Assembly: GCF_918797505.1 (NCBI RefSeq)
Contig: NC_092801.1
Span: 36,696,517 to 36,760,516, forward strand
Direction of reading: 5' to 3'
Origin: Bemisia tabaci
Lineage: Eukaryota > Arthropoda > Insecta > Hemiptera > Aleyrodidae
DNA length: 64,000 nt
The translations under genes were made by a program, and so were the position numbers. Of the stretch, positions 11,836 to 24,471 are shown piece after piece. Each line of letters begins with the position of its first letter. Position 1 is the stretch's first letter. Below the pieces are notes generated by a model. The model made no database searches. It saw only the letters and a list, made by a program, of their open reading frames with translations, and was not told the DNA's origin.

Positions 11836-12934
11836 TGTAAATCAGACTTCTTCATCCTTTTCTCTAAGAAAGTTTCAAACAGACTACTTACATTAATTTC
11901 TATCGTTGAATTTTATTCTCATTTTACAATTATGTTATTTTTTTCCTCCCACGTTCATAATTTGGCATTAATTTTCTGCCTTTGTACCCTTCCCTTGTTT
12001 GACAAGTCTAAATTATCAGTTTTGAAAATTCTGTCTTTTTTCATCTCAAGTTATATTGTCAAATTGGAAGTAAAGACACTTAAAATTACATGCTTGACTT
12101 TTAAGCTGAGGTGGAAGATTTGTTGTCGTGATTCTCGCACTTAATTTCAGGAGATTAATGACTACTCATCTTCTGTTGCTCTTTACAAGTTAGCTGACTG
12201 ATTTGTCAAGAAATCTGTCCGATTTTAATGCTTCAAAATAAAGAATAAGAATATATTTAACCATTGAAGTACTGAGTCAGCCTACGCACACATTATCGGA
12301 GTAGGTATAGTAGCAAATGGCTTTTTTTCAACTTGTTGAATCTAGCTTCGTTGATATTAATGATTTAAGTCAAGACTACCATCTTTAGTTACGTACTTAT
12401 CTTCCAATCTGACAGTATAAAGAGAAACCACTCAATGAGGTATGTTCCAATTTGCAAAAAGAAATTTGACAGTTTCGCCAAAGATTGGCAATTCTCATTC
12501 TATCTTACCCAAAGAGCTCAGAGTAACCAGTCCAAACATTCACCCCGCAGCTTCTTTGATTTATTTTTTAGATTCAAAGTCTTGGCTGACTTTCTATCAT
12601 GTTAAGTGATACTCAGTAAGTGTAGGTGTTCACAGAAGTGAACCACATCGACTGTTAAGTTAGATTTTGCTGTGGAATCACGGCCTGTAGCAATAAACGA
12701 ATATTTGACAAATTAATTGAAGATTGAAAAAAAAAACAATCTAGACTGCTTCGCAATGATCTGATTAATATACTGGCCCGCTTGTGCGGGCGGGAGTTTG
12801 GGTGAACTGTAGCATTCCTAAATTTTAATTTTTTTGTTTTTAGTTTTAAATAAAATCAAACTGGTCGGATAGGTAAAACTTTTACGACTCGGTGGTTTGA
12901 TCTTATTCTCCGATTTCTGTGATATAATTTTAAT

Positions 12935-12942
12935 TGTACATA
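12935..12942 (+). promoter_or_regulatory. Pumilio response element-like motif TGTACATA
   Basis: A perfect UGUANAUA match near the distal polyadenylation signals of the presumed Blimp-1 3' UTR. Function is inferred only. Confidence 0.35.
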
Positions 12943-13193
12943 CTAGTTTTACGTCCTGAGCGTAAGTGGTATTCTGATAAAAAAGTACGTGTAAAATTAG
13001 GGAGATTATTTATGCATGTATGAGATGTATTTTTGCATTTTATAAATAGTCATTACATTATGTACAACTAGAGTTTTTATCTTATCGTTAGACTTTGTAA
13101 CGAGTTTAAATTATTTGTGCTCAACTGTAAACAAATATGAATGTTCAATCGAAACAAAAACAAAAACGTTTGCATTTAGAAACGGTTTTGTTG

Positions 13194-13199
13194 AATAAA
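13194..13199 (+). terminator. Polyadenylation signal AATAAA, probable distal Blimp-1 signal
   Basis: AATAAA within GTTGAATAAAATTTG, followed within 25 bases by a TGTGTTTT GU-rich stretch typical of a downstream element. An alternative proximal signal is at 12237. Confidence 0.45.
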
Positions 13200-13260
13200 A
13201 TTTGAAAATGTAATCACATGTGTTTTCACTCATGGACCCTGGCCTTTTTGAAAATAAACA

Positions 13261-15251
13261 TTGAATAAATTTCACGTCATTTAGCGACGCCCCATGAAAG
13301 GATGACTATAGGGCATTAACTAAGAGATGTAGCATTATCAGTTGCCCGATAACTTCTGGGAGGATAGGCACATGTGACGTTCGGGTGTCGCAGAACGCCA
13401 GAGAATGTTGTTGGAGCAACTTTTATGTAAGGGCATACAAATTTTCACTGAATCTGGATGAGGATAAAATTAATTTTGAGGGGGTGAAATTTACTTTGAA
13501 CGGGGCAAAATTTTAAGGAATCCAATACAATTCACTCAAAATGTCTATGGAAAGGATAAATTTTAAAAATTTAGAGGAGGGACAATTAAGCTTGTAGAAC
13601 TTCCCTGAATTGTATTCATCATTAAAAACAAAAGAAGCGGGCCAAGCTTAACAGAGATGCATCATGTCAAATCAAGTTTGAAATAAAACTCAAACTTTTT
13701 TTCTTTCTTTTTTTTTCTTATTAGTTACAAGTGAGCTTTCATAATGAAAATATACACTTTGTTTCTCACTTAAATAAAGAGAAAATACAAAGAACAGAGC
13801 AGTTTGTAACTTATTTACATATTATAAACTCAAACTTAAGGGCAAATTTTAACAGCAATTTCCACGTTCAAGATCTCTTTTCTTGACTTTGGATTGTTAA
13901 CAGGAGAAACTTTGTAACTAGTTGAATTCAAAACTTCTCAGATCATTTTGTTTCTAAGATTAGACTTGGTGCATCGCTGATAAACTATGTCCACTTATGA
14001 ATCTAATTTGACTGATTCTCTTCTTTAAATCTTTCTCTTTTGTTGAATAAGTCAAAATGGTTGGTACATAGCAGAAACTGTGATCAATAGTTCAGAATTT
14101 CTGATTCAACCAAATAAACAATGATTAGGTGTCCCATTTTACAGTTTCAATGAGATGACTAAAAATTACATATTATTAGTAAATTGTGAACTGGCTCTAT
14201 TGATAATAGATTTGACACATTAAATCTCATTAATTAAAGCATCAACTCACTGAGTAAAAATTTTCTATTTTATTTTCCAACAGAAAAAAAAGAAAAAGAA
14301 ACAGTGTAACTTCTCTAATAATTTTTCATGCCTCTACCAATTCCATTTTTTGGGAGTCTAACATTGCAAAACACCTTTTCTTTGCTCAACATATGGGACT
14401 TAAAGTGTGCAAGTCCATGACCAACATTGGCGCCAACAGAGGACCATGATCCTATTTCCTTGGACAGATTGTTATGCCACCTTCACCTTCAGTGACCGAC
14501 TTGCTCGACTTAAAGGCCATACCATTTTGAGTTGTATTTACAAGAATTCCAATAATTTCCTTTAAATTTCCCTTAAGAAACTATACCTCTCATTTTTCAT
14601 TTATATTATTTGCCTCTTTAAAGCAAGAAGCAAACTTGAACTTCAGGAAGCAACATATTGATTGCTAAAGTGCAGGACCAAGTATCTTCATTTGTGATGT
14701 TGTAGACTTTTATTAGGAAAGCTAGTCACAACTTAATTTCTTGAAAACTTCCATGACTTTCCTTTCCTATTAGCTGGATATTCTATGGAAATTTCAAGAT
14801 ACCTATATACTTAACTTGTTCTTTTTTCAAAAAAATAACATAGAAGCAGAGATTTTGGAACATCCAGATGGAGATATGCAGTTTTGCACTTTAGGCATCA
14901 ATACCATGCTATGGTCAAGTTTTGGGATGGTTAATGCCAGTCTCCTCATGCAGAGATGATTATGAACAAGAAACAATTGAGGATGAGGTTCAGCATTCAA
15001 GTGATTTACGCCGCAAAGTTTTACACAACAACTCCTATTGGTGGCTGCATATGTGAGGTTCTAAAAGAGATCGTTTTCGTACTGAGAGACAATTCAATCA
15101 CAATATCTCTTTTCCTTTTATATTAGGTCTTAAGTTGAAGACAATTTAGGGGAGCGAAAGAGTTGCACAATTACAAAAATAGGTAACAGAGAATTAAAAA
15201 TTCTATCTACAAAGACATATACAAACAGGCGATTGAGATGCCGATTTTGCT
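13261..15251. other. Interval between convergent Blimp-1 and HIGD2A-type gene
   Basis: AT-rich sequence without repeat copies that I recognise. Minus-strand AATAAA hexamers (plus-strand TTTATT) near 14268 and 14708 could end the HIG1 gene transcript. No exon supported. Confidence 0.4.
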
Positions 15252-15466
15252 TCAACTCCTTTCTTGCTCTGACGATTGCTGATTTTCTTTTTCAGCCTTC
15301 TCCGCAAGCAATGATCTTCTCTTTACCTCAAATCCAACTAAAATGGCTGTAATGGCAAAAGCTTGAGCTCCGACACGGCAACGCATCATGAGCTGAGACA
15401 ATCGCTTCTGTCCGGTGACCATGGCATATAACCCAACGGAGATGGCTGCCACTGTGGCAAGAGTTC
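15252..15466 (-). CDS. HIGD2A: HIGD2A-like exon 2
   Basis: Acceptor CATTTCTTTCAG, 215 bp, stop TGA at 15254-15252. It encodes both transmembrane helices and the charged C-terminal tail (EVKRRSLLAEKAEKE). Confidence 0.94.
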
Positions 15467-17500
15467 CTGAAAGAAATGAAAAAATCAATATGAGATTAAA
15501 TAAGAACTTATCTAAACAAAGGAATGGGTCAGTTGGACGTATGTATGCTAAAGGGAACCAGAGATAGATAGGGAAGAAAGAGTGTGCTCATTATTTAAGG
15601 GCCAGAAGAATGAATGGGAATCATGAAGCGCCAGTGATGTCAGCAGTGACAAATTCGGGATCGGAATCAACGACGGGAGTCTTCAACTCATGAGCCCTGT
15701 CCAAAACGATGTTGTCACATGTCTACGGCTCATGAGTTAGCATATTTCGGCGTTCAGTTCCTTTTGATTTAATGTAATTTCCCACTTGTCTATTTTGCCT
15801 AAAAGAATCACGCCCACTTTTCCATATTGTTTCTTATGCATGCTTTAACGAGCACATATCACTTTTCCCACCCATCTCTGGTTCCTTTTAGCATAAATAC
15901 GTTGAATTAAGCCTGTCACAGAATTATGTTTTGAAAGGTGAATCTCTCTTTGACGCAGGTTTGGATCCCTTTGAATGCACCAGTCAGTTCCAATCCCCTG
16001 CCTCCCTCAAGGACACAAAATCAGTGGCTGAGGTTGGAAGATGCGTATTAAAAGTGGATTCCAATGTTAGAAGTCTTCATTCATATTTTATTTCTTAAAA
16101 GAGAGACGACGATTACAGTTTTTACATACACTTCATGTAACTTTTCGGCTATAGTTCAGTCTATGGACCGTTCCCTCCAGTTACTTAGATTAGGTAATGT
16201 TAGGAACTAATTAGCTATAGTTTGTAAAATGGGTCATGTAGTCTCTAACAGTAAAAATACATTTTCTGCACTTACTTTGAAAAAATTTCATAAATGAGGG
16301 CTAAATTGGGAGCAGACATACATTCAATTACCTAGTCGCCAATTCTCCAATGTCATATAATATTAGTAATAATAATAAATATGTTTATTTCACTTCAGTT
16401 TACATGAATAGCACAGCCAGTTTTATAAAAATTTCATAAAAAATAAAAAATCATCCCACCACCCTTTCAGTAAGAACTTGTCGTGGGTGGTGCAACCAAG
16501 GAAAAACAACACAACCAAAACAACGTAACTATAATCACAGACATATGTTAAAAGTTAAGAGAACATTTCTTGAATTTGAAAATATCAAATAAATATACCT
16601 AAAGAATTGGTAAACTTTGTCCATAACATTGAGTATTACAGATGCATTGAACTTCAGACCTCTGTTTCTTGGTTCAAACATGACATGACTTGGTGCATTT
16701 CTATTCCGCTTTCTCTAAACTGACACAAATTTAAATTGCAAGACTACAAGACAATATCAAACCAGCAATACTGAGGCTAAACATTGAAATTTTCATATCC
16801 CTCGCTCACAGACCAGTGATCCTCTTCTTTCAGCGTTGACTCCGAATAAGTTTTCACACTTCAACGGCGTAAGTCCGCAATCACATATCTCCTTTGCGGT
16901 GTCTAAAAATCTCCGCCTCTAAGTTATATTTTTTACGGAGAACAAATTGACATCACCTTGAGGTTTTTGCAGTATTTTCTTCACACAGAGTAGAAAAATC
17001 ACAGCAGTTTCAAAGAATGGCCATATTGTAGTTTTCCGTTTAGAAAAATAAAGTATGACAGGTAGTCTGCGACATCGCAAACCGAGTTATGTGATTGCCG
17101 ACTTATACCGTCGACTTCCTGATTGTGATAGAAGATCAGCTATTTTCAATTTAGCATAGTAGTATCAATAGTAATAGTATCAATACAAGACTGATAGATA
17201 GGACATTTTCTGTCTCAATCTGGAAAAGAGTAAACTTATTTGGCGTGGACTCTAAATCCAAAGAAGGGGTTGATTATGATTCTGCGGCACAACAGTTTCA
17301 AGCTCTCTGGTCTTGAAGTGATGCAATAGAGAGAAAAAGGACATACCTATGGGTACAAAGGGATTTTCTTTGCATTTGGTCACAATCTTTCTCCATCCTT
17401 CTCCAGGGAGTTGCTCAGTTTCGGCTCGCTTTTTATCTAGATGCTCACGAAGCTGAATCCATTCTAGTTGTTCTGGGCTTATGTTAGAGTCGTTTGACAT
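15252..17500 (-). CDS. HIGD2A: HIG1 domain family member 2A-like protein, complete two-exon gene
   Basis: Seen: exon 1 is 17500-17347 and exon 2 is 15466-15252, joined at phase 1 (CCCATAGgtatgt ... TTTCTTTCAGGA). The product has 122 residues. After a hydrophilic N-terminus (SPEQLEWIQLREHL, then EGWRKIVTKCKENPF) comes the HIG1 signature PFVPIGTLATVAAISVGLYA with two hydrophobic helices and QLMMRCRVGAQAFAITAIL between them. A basic/acidic tail ends in QQSSEQERS. Known: HIG1 type 2 proteins (HIGD2A, yeast Rcf1) sit in the mitochondrial inner membrane and help assemble cytochrome c oxidase and respiratory supercomplexes. Start: ATG at 17500-17498 is the first in frame, after a short 5' leader. 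The gene is convergent with Blimp-1. The 1.9-kb intron carries a MITE at 16861-17114. The paralogue assignment (2A versus another HIG1 member) is by resemblance. Confidence 0.93.
16861..17114. mobile_element. MITE with CGACGGTATAAGTCGGCAATCA-type ends, in HIGD2A intron
   Basis: The left end CAACGGCGTAAGTCCGCAAT and right end ATTGCCGACTTATACCGTCG are inverted repeats. A truncated second copy lies at 21543-21770 and a short third one at about 35259-35325. Confidence 0.8.
17347..17500 (-). CDS. HIGD2A: HIGD2A-like exon 1
   Basis: ATG start, 154 bp, ends phase 1 at ATAGgtatgt. It encodes the N-terminal cytosol/matrix-facing segment and the start of the HIG1 domain (ENPFVPI). Confidence 0.93.
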
Positions 17501-18013
17501 ATTGGGGATGAGCGTGGGTGAATGAGAGTTGGAATCTGTATAATTCGAGGAGCACTTTAATCGGTAGGAACAGTCACTTCTGACAGCTATGGATTAGCTT
17601 GAAAGGTGCAATTAAAAATAGATTCGCGCTAAGCCGTGAAATTTTCTCCAACACATGAATAACTGAATAACTGATAACAGCGCAGAATACAAACAATGGC
17701 GTAACCTCAAAAGCAGAATTGTCCGTGTTCCAATTATTCCCTCTATCAAATAAAAGGAATTTTCATGGCAAATTCTGAACCAGACATTATGATTGGGCCA
17801 GACGAATTTAACGAAATATGGCGGGGATTTCAAAAAATTACGGATATCCTGTTATCACTGCGTGTGTTTCCAGTAAGCAGAGTTACATGCCATACAAATT
17901 CTATTAAACCGGAAATATATTAAATTTTTTCGGCATGAGCACCTCCGCAAGGCACCGCAAGGCGCCTTGGGCGTTTTCCATACCCCATTTCTTAATTCAC
18001 ACATTTGAATGCA

Positions 18014-18422
18014 CTGACGAAAATTCTCGGCGTTTTTACCAAGGTCCGTTGGTACCTTTACCATCTCACATTTTTTTACCAATTATTAGTAATTTTACCA
18101 AGACAGACTGGTAAGCTTACCTAAAAACCGGTATTTTACTGTTTTCTTCAGGTAAGAATACCACGTTTATTGGTAATCAATTCCCGGTAACTTTGCCATT
18201 TTATCTCGGTAATACTACCACAGTCGATAAAAAATATTGGCGTTTTTACCAAGGTCCAGTAAAATTACCAAGAAAGTAAAATAATTTTACCGAGATTTCT
18301 CGGTAAAATTACCAATTCCATAAATAGTAATTTTACCAAGAAAAAACTGGGATCAAATGGAACCCTGAATTCTTGGTAATTTTACCCTTTTCTTAGTAAA
18401 TACACCTAGATTTTTTCTTCAG
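18014..18422. mobile_element. MITE with exact 8-bp target duplication TGAATGCA and TTTTACCAAG repeats
   Basis: TGAATGCA occurs at 18006-18013 and again at 18423-18430. Between them the ends read CTGACGAAAATTCTCGG and CCTAGATTTTTTCTTCAG, imperfect inverted repeats. The interior is a string of scattered motifs in both orientations, TTTTACCAAG and its complement CTTGGTAATTTTAC. The 8-bp duplication suggests hAT-type mobilisation. No ORF. Confidence 0.8.
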
Positions 18423-18429
18423 TGAATGC

Positions 18430-19386
18430 ATTTAAAAGCACCATTATTGACCTATCATCGTTTCATACGCATACAATGGCGGAGCAACCTAATGTGTCGT
18501 GCCGCATGATGATATTTTAAAGTGGTATAAAACGCCTTCAATTTCGTATGATACCGCACCAGACGCATGAGCCCGATAAGTTGTATCCTCTCGCAGATTG
18601 GATTTTGATGAAGGAAAATGAAGGAGAATTTAAAAGCTGAGACAATTTAGTTCCCAGTTAAGAGGTTCTATATTTTATTATCTATGATGAGTGTAAAAAA
18701 GATGATATTTTGATTCAAAGTGCAAAACAATGACAATGAATTTCACATATCGACGGCAAACATCTTTAATACGCAAACATTTGTTATTGTATATACTTCT
18801 TTCTTTGTTTCTCTGAAATTATTTTCTAAATACTAAATTTACGGAAGAGGAAGTTGCCGACGACTGCACGAGAGGAGCATCTTAGATATGACAGAGTCAC
18901 TCAAATGGTTTCCTAAAAAGACTCAGATAGTTAAATTTTCGAGTAAAATATATTTCAGAGTAAGAAACAATCCAATGCCAAAGCTCAATTTTTTCTCCAG
19001 AAATCGAGAAAAAGTCAATTTGCCTCATAAACCAAAAGCGAAAGAATGAGTAAGGATAATAGTAAGAAAGAAAAAACAAGCGGTGAACTCCAACACAATG
19101 TGTTGATAAGGCGCGTCATTAACTCGCACATATCAACCCCTTTAGTTTTAATTTACAGAGATTTCAAAATAGGCAAGTAGCACAACAAGAGAATTCATAC
19201 GATCCAACACTTCAACGACGCACTTTGACGAAACCGTGTATTGTGAATGTAGAGAGCTATTCGAACGAATTTAAGTTTTTTGATCTGTCCCCAACAAAAT
19301 CTTATCAGATTCTTGAAGAAAAGTGCTGCGGAATAATTTAAGCGAAGAAAGGACAAATTCTGTCGAACTCCTTGAAGATAAAGTCG
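18430..19386. other. Intergenic stretch, no gene seen
   Basis: It contains a short copy of a recurrent block, CGCCTTCAATTTCGTATGAT followed by ACCGCACCAG (18530-18590), that recurs near 23748, 25932 and 30917. Otherwise AT-rich and unassigned. Confidence 0.4.
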
Positions 19387-20192
19387 ATTTAAAGGTATTT
19401 TGGGGCTAAAATACCCAAATCACCGGTAGTATAAATCCCGTTATATTATTGAAAAGAAATTGACTCGATATAAATGCAATTGCTTTAAATATGTCTTAAT
19501 TTTGTTACTTTAAACGTCTTTCCATGGAAAGAAGTTCAACCATGTCTATGCCTTATTCATTCATGAATTGAAAGTAAGAAATCTACATCCCGAAAATCTA
19601 CCGATTTGCCGTAAAATATCGCAGAAACTTGATATACCAGGTCGATGTACCCACTCGTTGAATTTACGAATCAATTTCGTGAGCTCACATTTATAAAAGT
19701 CAATATGCTATAGTCATTTTGGGTGCCTTTATTTTTCAAGAAACAATTACAAGTAATTTCAATCCCGAAGAACCATTAATTTTCCGTACAAAATCGAAAA
19801 AATCAAAATATGTCCACTCCCTGACGTGAAAATTAGATTCTACATGTGAAAATGCTTATGCATCGATATGCTGAACAGAATCCATGTCTATCTCAAAATT
19901 TTTCTGAGAGGTTTGTGTTATTATCAGCTTCCCTTTAAACCCCGGTTCGATGGCCGAATCGGCTGCCCAAAAAGCAAGCCATTTTTGAAGGGTTCTATGA
20001 GAAATTCGTGATATTATCGGCTCTCAGGAAATCACCTTATGACTAAAACTGGTGGTATAAATGTTTGAGTGCTTAAAATAATCGTATTTAAGAAACTAAG
20101 GCATTAAACTATGGAGTCAATTTCTTTTTAATAATATAACGGGATTTACTACCGGTGATTAAGCTATTATAGCCCCAGAATACTTTTAAAGC
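19387..20192. mobile_element. Foldback element of about 0.8 kb
   Basis: The left arm (19398-19465: TTTTGGGGCTAAAATACC, then CACCGGTAGTATAAATCCCG) is repeated inverted in the right arm (20123-20190: CGGGATTTACTACCGGTG, then AGCCCCAGAATA). The loop of about 650 bp is non-coding. Target duplication not resolved. Confidence 0.75.
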
Positions 20193-21399
20193 GCCTTCAC
20201 GTTCCCGAATCTCGACGGATTTTTTTTATTGGCTTAAACGACTCAAGAGACACTGTAGTTAAAAATATAAAAAAATTTCGATTTGGATATATAAAACCTG
20301 TTTAACTCGTTGAGGCACACTGTGTATTGTGTGGAGTACTGTTGCTATTCGACCTTTGTCTTCAGGTCAAAATTCTTACAAGGAAGCTCCTTGCAAGAGG
20401 CGAATTTTTTGTAATTAATCCCAATTTTTTTTCCGTTATATAATGGAATTACTTGTCAAATTCTGAGGTCAATTTTATCTAATTGTAATTCATACATTTC
20501 TTTTTTTCCCCTTCATTTTATTTTTTGTTTGGAGAATTCGAGGTTTTGTTGATTTCTTCAGATTTCGAATACTGTAACTTCTCTTCTATTCGGCCGATTT
20601 TTATGAATGAGGTCTCTTTTTATTTGTGTTTTAACGGAGAGTAAGGAAAAAATTGCTAAATACACGCGAAACAATTTTTTTTGAAAATTGGACGAATCCT
20701 AGCGTGACGGCGAAATGGTTAATGAAGCATAAGTAATTGGGCGAGGGGCTGAGGATCCGGCCTCGCTTGGCGACCGTCATTATAGCTATTGTTCGTCGAG
20801 ACGCCGACGCAGTGATCAGGAGCGTGGGGAAGAGAGGGCTAAGTGGATTCCTGTATGAGCCACGTTTAGCAAATGGTCTAATGAGTCTCGAGGCTCATCA
20901 CAGATTGCACTTACATGATACTTACTTTTGTCTGGTTATCAGAGCAAGGGTACCAAATTTTGAAAAGTATAACAGAGGTTTGGAGATCTGTCAAAGTAAC
21001 GTTTTGAACAAAATGGAGTGAGTGAAATTCTCATTCTTAAAGTGCCGAACTGGTCAGTCATCCTCGAATCAGTTCGCTTGCTTCTGCTTATATATGCATA
21101 TTTTAAATCAGCGCGTCGTACTCTTAGGCTTTTTTTAAAAAAACCAAGTAACGTAGACTCTTGTTATTCACTGCACATAAACTAGAGAGCCCCAGAATGA
21201 GAATCAACTTTAAATCATAATTATTGACGGATAAATAAACTTTTTACACGCTTTGGAAAATCTCAGAAGTTCGCGGTAGTCACTTTTCGGTAAGGAACTA
21301 AGGGACTCGGTTATTGTATCGAGCAGGGTTCGAAACGATCGCAAAGGCGGTATACTACGTATACGCGCCAAAATCCAAAATCATTATGTCTTGCATACT

Positions 21400-21770
21400 G
21401 CCGTACTAAGGAAGAACGTCTCACAAGCCTTCAGGCGCACGTTGCCAAATTTCCTTAGATTAAAAGCAAATTCGGTGGGAAAATCGGGGATATTTTTCCT
21501 CAATTTTGTCAGACAATTATGTTTTCAATTTACTCTAAAATATCGACGGTGTAAGTCGGCAATCACATAACTCGTTTGCGGTGTCTGAAAATCTCCGTCT
21601 GTATGTTATTCTTTTAGAGGAGAACAAATTGACATCATTCCTTGAAGTCTTTACAGAATTTTAATCGCACGGAGAGGATAATCACGGCAGTTTTAACAAA
21701 TTGTCGTTGAATAGTTTTCCGTATTTAAAAAATAAAGTATGACAGGAAGTCTGCGACGTCGCAAGCCAGG
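21400..21770. repeat. Left half of the GTGCTAAGG MITE broken by a second MITE
   Basis: CTGCCGTACTAAGGAAGAAC and GTTGCCAAATTTCCTTAGAT (from 21406) are a left arm of the ten-copy family. At about 21543 the sequence switches into TCGACGGTGTAAGTCGGCAA, the end of the CGACGG family, which itself is truncated near 21770. Confidence 0.65.
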
Positions 21771-23045
21771 GTTGTATTTCGCAAAAAGATAATTTCTATG
21801 GCGTCATTTCTATGGCGTCATTTCCGTAACCCTGAGAAATAAAAATATATTTATCGAAAGAAAAAAAAATATTTCTCAAGAAAAAAAAATATATGTAGAA
21901 ATTATTTTTCACCCGTAGAAATATTCCTGCTACTTCGAATTTTTTTATTAATTTCTGCAGAATAATTAAAAATTAAAAAGCAGGAATAATTTAACTAAAT
22001 AATAAAAGGATCTCAAATCGATAATTAAATACAAACAAATTTAGAAAGTCTCGTCATGTAAATACAGAAGATTCGAAAACGCCTTCAATTGAAGCGTGAA
22101 GCCTCACGCGTTCCGGAGAGTTTAATAAGTTGTATCCCCGCGCCTTAGCAAGGCGATTGAAGTTTAATATTAAAGTAGCGTCTCCGCGTTGTTTTTCGGT
22201 TTTCCTGTGCCACTACTACAGTTTCGACCGTTCACGCCGTAGTGTAAGGGCGCGAAACCCAGGATTGTATTTCGCAAAAAGAAAATTTTACCAGAATAAT
22301 TAAAAATTCAGAAGCAGGAATAATTTAATTAGATAACAAAAGGAACTCGAATCTACAATAAAATGCAAAAGGTTAACGTAGTGTAAGGGCGCTAAAGCCA
22401 GGGTTGTATTTTGGAAATGGATAGTTTTTGCAGAATAAATAAAAATTAAAAAGCAGGAATAATTTATCTAAATAATAAAAGGATTTCAAATCGACAATAT
22501 AATGCAAACAAATTTAGAAAGTTTCGTCATGTAAATACAGTAGATGCGGAAACGCCTTCAATTGAAGCGTTATGCCTCACGCGTTCCGGAGAGTTCAAAT
22601 AGTTGTATCCCTGCGCCTTAGCGGGGCGATTGAAGTTTAATATTGAAGGAGCGTCCCCCCTTGGTTTTTTGGCTTTCCTGTGCCGCTATTGCAGTATTTC
22701 GACCGTTCAGGCCGTAGTTTAAGGGCGCTAAAGCCAGGATTGTATTTCGCAAAAAGAAAATTTTACCGGAATAATTAAAAATTCAGAAGCAGGAATAATA
22801 TTACTAAATAATAAAAGGAACTCAAATCTACAATATAAAGCAAAACAATTTAGAAAGTCTCAACATGTAAATACAGAAGATTCGAAAACGCCTTCAAATA
22901 AGGCGTCATACCTCACGCGTTCCGGAGAGTTCAAATAGTTGTGTCCCTGCGCCTTAGCAAGGCGTTGGATGTTTAGTATTGAAGTAGCGTCCCCGCTTGG
23001 TTTTTCGGTTTTCCTGTCGAAGTAGACGATGATAAAACGGTACAT
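21770..23045. repeat. Degenerate tandem array built of three to four related units
   Basis: Recurring blocks are AACGCCTTCAATTGAAGCGT (22080, 22551, degenerate near 22886), GCCTCACGCGTTCCGGAGAG, GCGCCTTAGCAAGGCG, AAGCAGGAATAATTT and GGGCGCTAAAGCCAGG. Unit spacing varies between about 150 and 470 bp. No ORF survives. Confidence 0.75.
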
Positions 23046-23549
23046 ATCTTAATGTGTTATTTCCAAAAAAAGTGTATCTGTTCAAGGATGAAGAATATTA
23101 AATCATTTAAAGTCTGTTTAAGAGCTGTAACGTATGTTAATTAGCAAAAAGAAGGGGCTACGGAAGGATTTAAAATACTCGACCCCCCCCCTCTTTCTTG
23201 CTGCCAATGATTATATTACATTCATTTATTAAAATCAATCATGAAAATGATCTATACCAAGAGATGATAAATGAACGCATGCGATGAAGTCTAAGGACAT
23301 TATCAAATCCTGAAATGCATGATCCACGAAAGCTTCTCCACACAATAATTTTGACAAAGAATTTGAATATATTTTGTATACAAGTATGGTAATATTAATT
23401 TGAATGCTGAATGAGATCCACCATTCCAAACATTTTCAATGAACAAATCTTCGCCTTCACGACGAAAAGGCGTATCAAGATTTTGACTACTTTTCTTACT
23501 CCTTCTCTTACTTTTCTTACTTCTTACAAAGATTTTGAAAAATTATGCG

Positions 23550-24390
23550 GCTTAAGTAATCCGCGCTCTTTAATCAGCTGAACATTAGTTAAATTTCATG
23601 TATTCACATTGTGCCTGTTTCTTATCCCCCATCATATTGCAATACGACCAATCTCGCGTTTTATTACTCACAATCCGTACTATCGATGGGGATACGATAA
23701 TGCATATTTTAGAGGTTATCTTTTTGAATCATTCGTTGGTCAATTTTCGCCTTCAATTTCGTATGATTCTGTGCAACACCTCTGTTGTGAAATAGTTGCT
23801 TGAGGCGCTGTGGCACATTGCGGCGCGGTGAGCAGCCGGCCAGCGCCTACAAACCTAAGGGGATACTTCAAGCATTGCGCAATGCTTGAAGTATCCCCTT
23901 AGGTTTGTAGGCGCCAATGCGCGTTCCGCACAGATCGGCCGCCCACCTCGTCATGTGCGCAGCGTGTCACGGCGCTTCAAGCAACTATTTCACAACAGAG
24001 GTGTTGCACAGTATCTTCCGAAATTGAAGGCGCTTCAACATACTATGAATGACTCTCTCATAAATCTCATCTTTTATACGGGCTGCGATACGTGAATTAA
24101 AAAAGAACAAAGAGATTGGGTGCGAATCATGTTAAAATTTTACTTGTGGACTGCAGCTCAGTGGCGCGCGGAAAAATTATACGGCTTAAGTAATCCATGT
24201 TCTTTAATCAGCTGAACATTTGTAAGATTTCATGTATTCACATTGTGCCTGTTTCTTATCCCGCATCATATTACAATACGACCAATCTAGCGTTTTATTA
24301 CTCACAATCCGTACTATCGATGAGGATACGATGATACATATTTTTGAGGTCATCCTTTTGAATCATTCGTGGGACAATTTTAGGATCTCA
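23550..24390. mobile_element. Foldback element (copy A1) flanked by direct repeats
   Basis: The core at 23745-24030 is a long inverted repeat centred at 23878/23879 with a perfect 36-bp inner arm (GCGCCTACAAACCTAAGG at its outer end). Outer arms contain CACCTCTGTTGTGAAATAGT and its complement. Direct repeats of about 200 bp (containing CATTGTGCCTGTTTCTTATC) lie on both sides at 23565-23745 and 24195-24385. Cousins of the core are at 30788-31336 and 61850-62220. Confidence 0.8.
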
Positions 24391-24471
24391 AAAAGATCAA
24401 AAATTAATAATCTCACATTGTCTAGCGCTTCGCATTGCACGTTCGATGTTTCGCAACATGATAGAATTACC

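Larger units (their letters stand above)
10332..13260 (+). other. Blimp-1: Probable long 3' UTR of Blimp-1
   Basis: About 2.9 kb downstream of the stop is AT-rich, lacks the MITEs that fill the rest of the window, and holds only small unconvincing ORFs. AATAAA signals lie at 12237-12242 and 13194-13199, with further AATAAA-like hexamers just after 13240. Two perfect Pumilio-type motifs (TGTANATA) lie at 11828-11835 and 12935-12942. I infer a long regulated 3' UTR; the exact cleavage site cannot be read. Confidence 0.6.

Noticed and set aside
20737..21021. 94-residue plus-strand ORF
   Set aside because: No recognisable domain, no splice sites or start context, and intergenic repeat-rich surroundings; likely chance.
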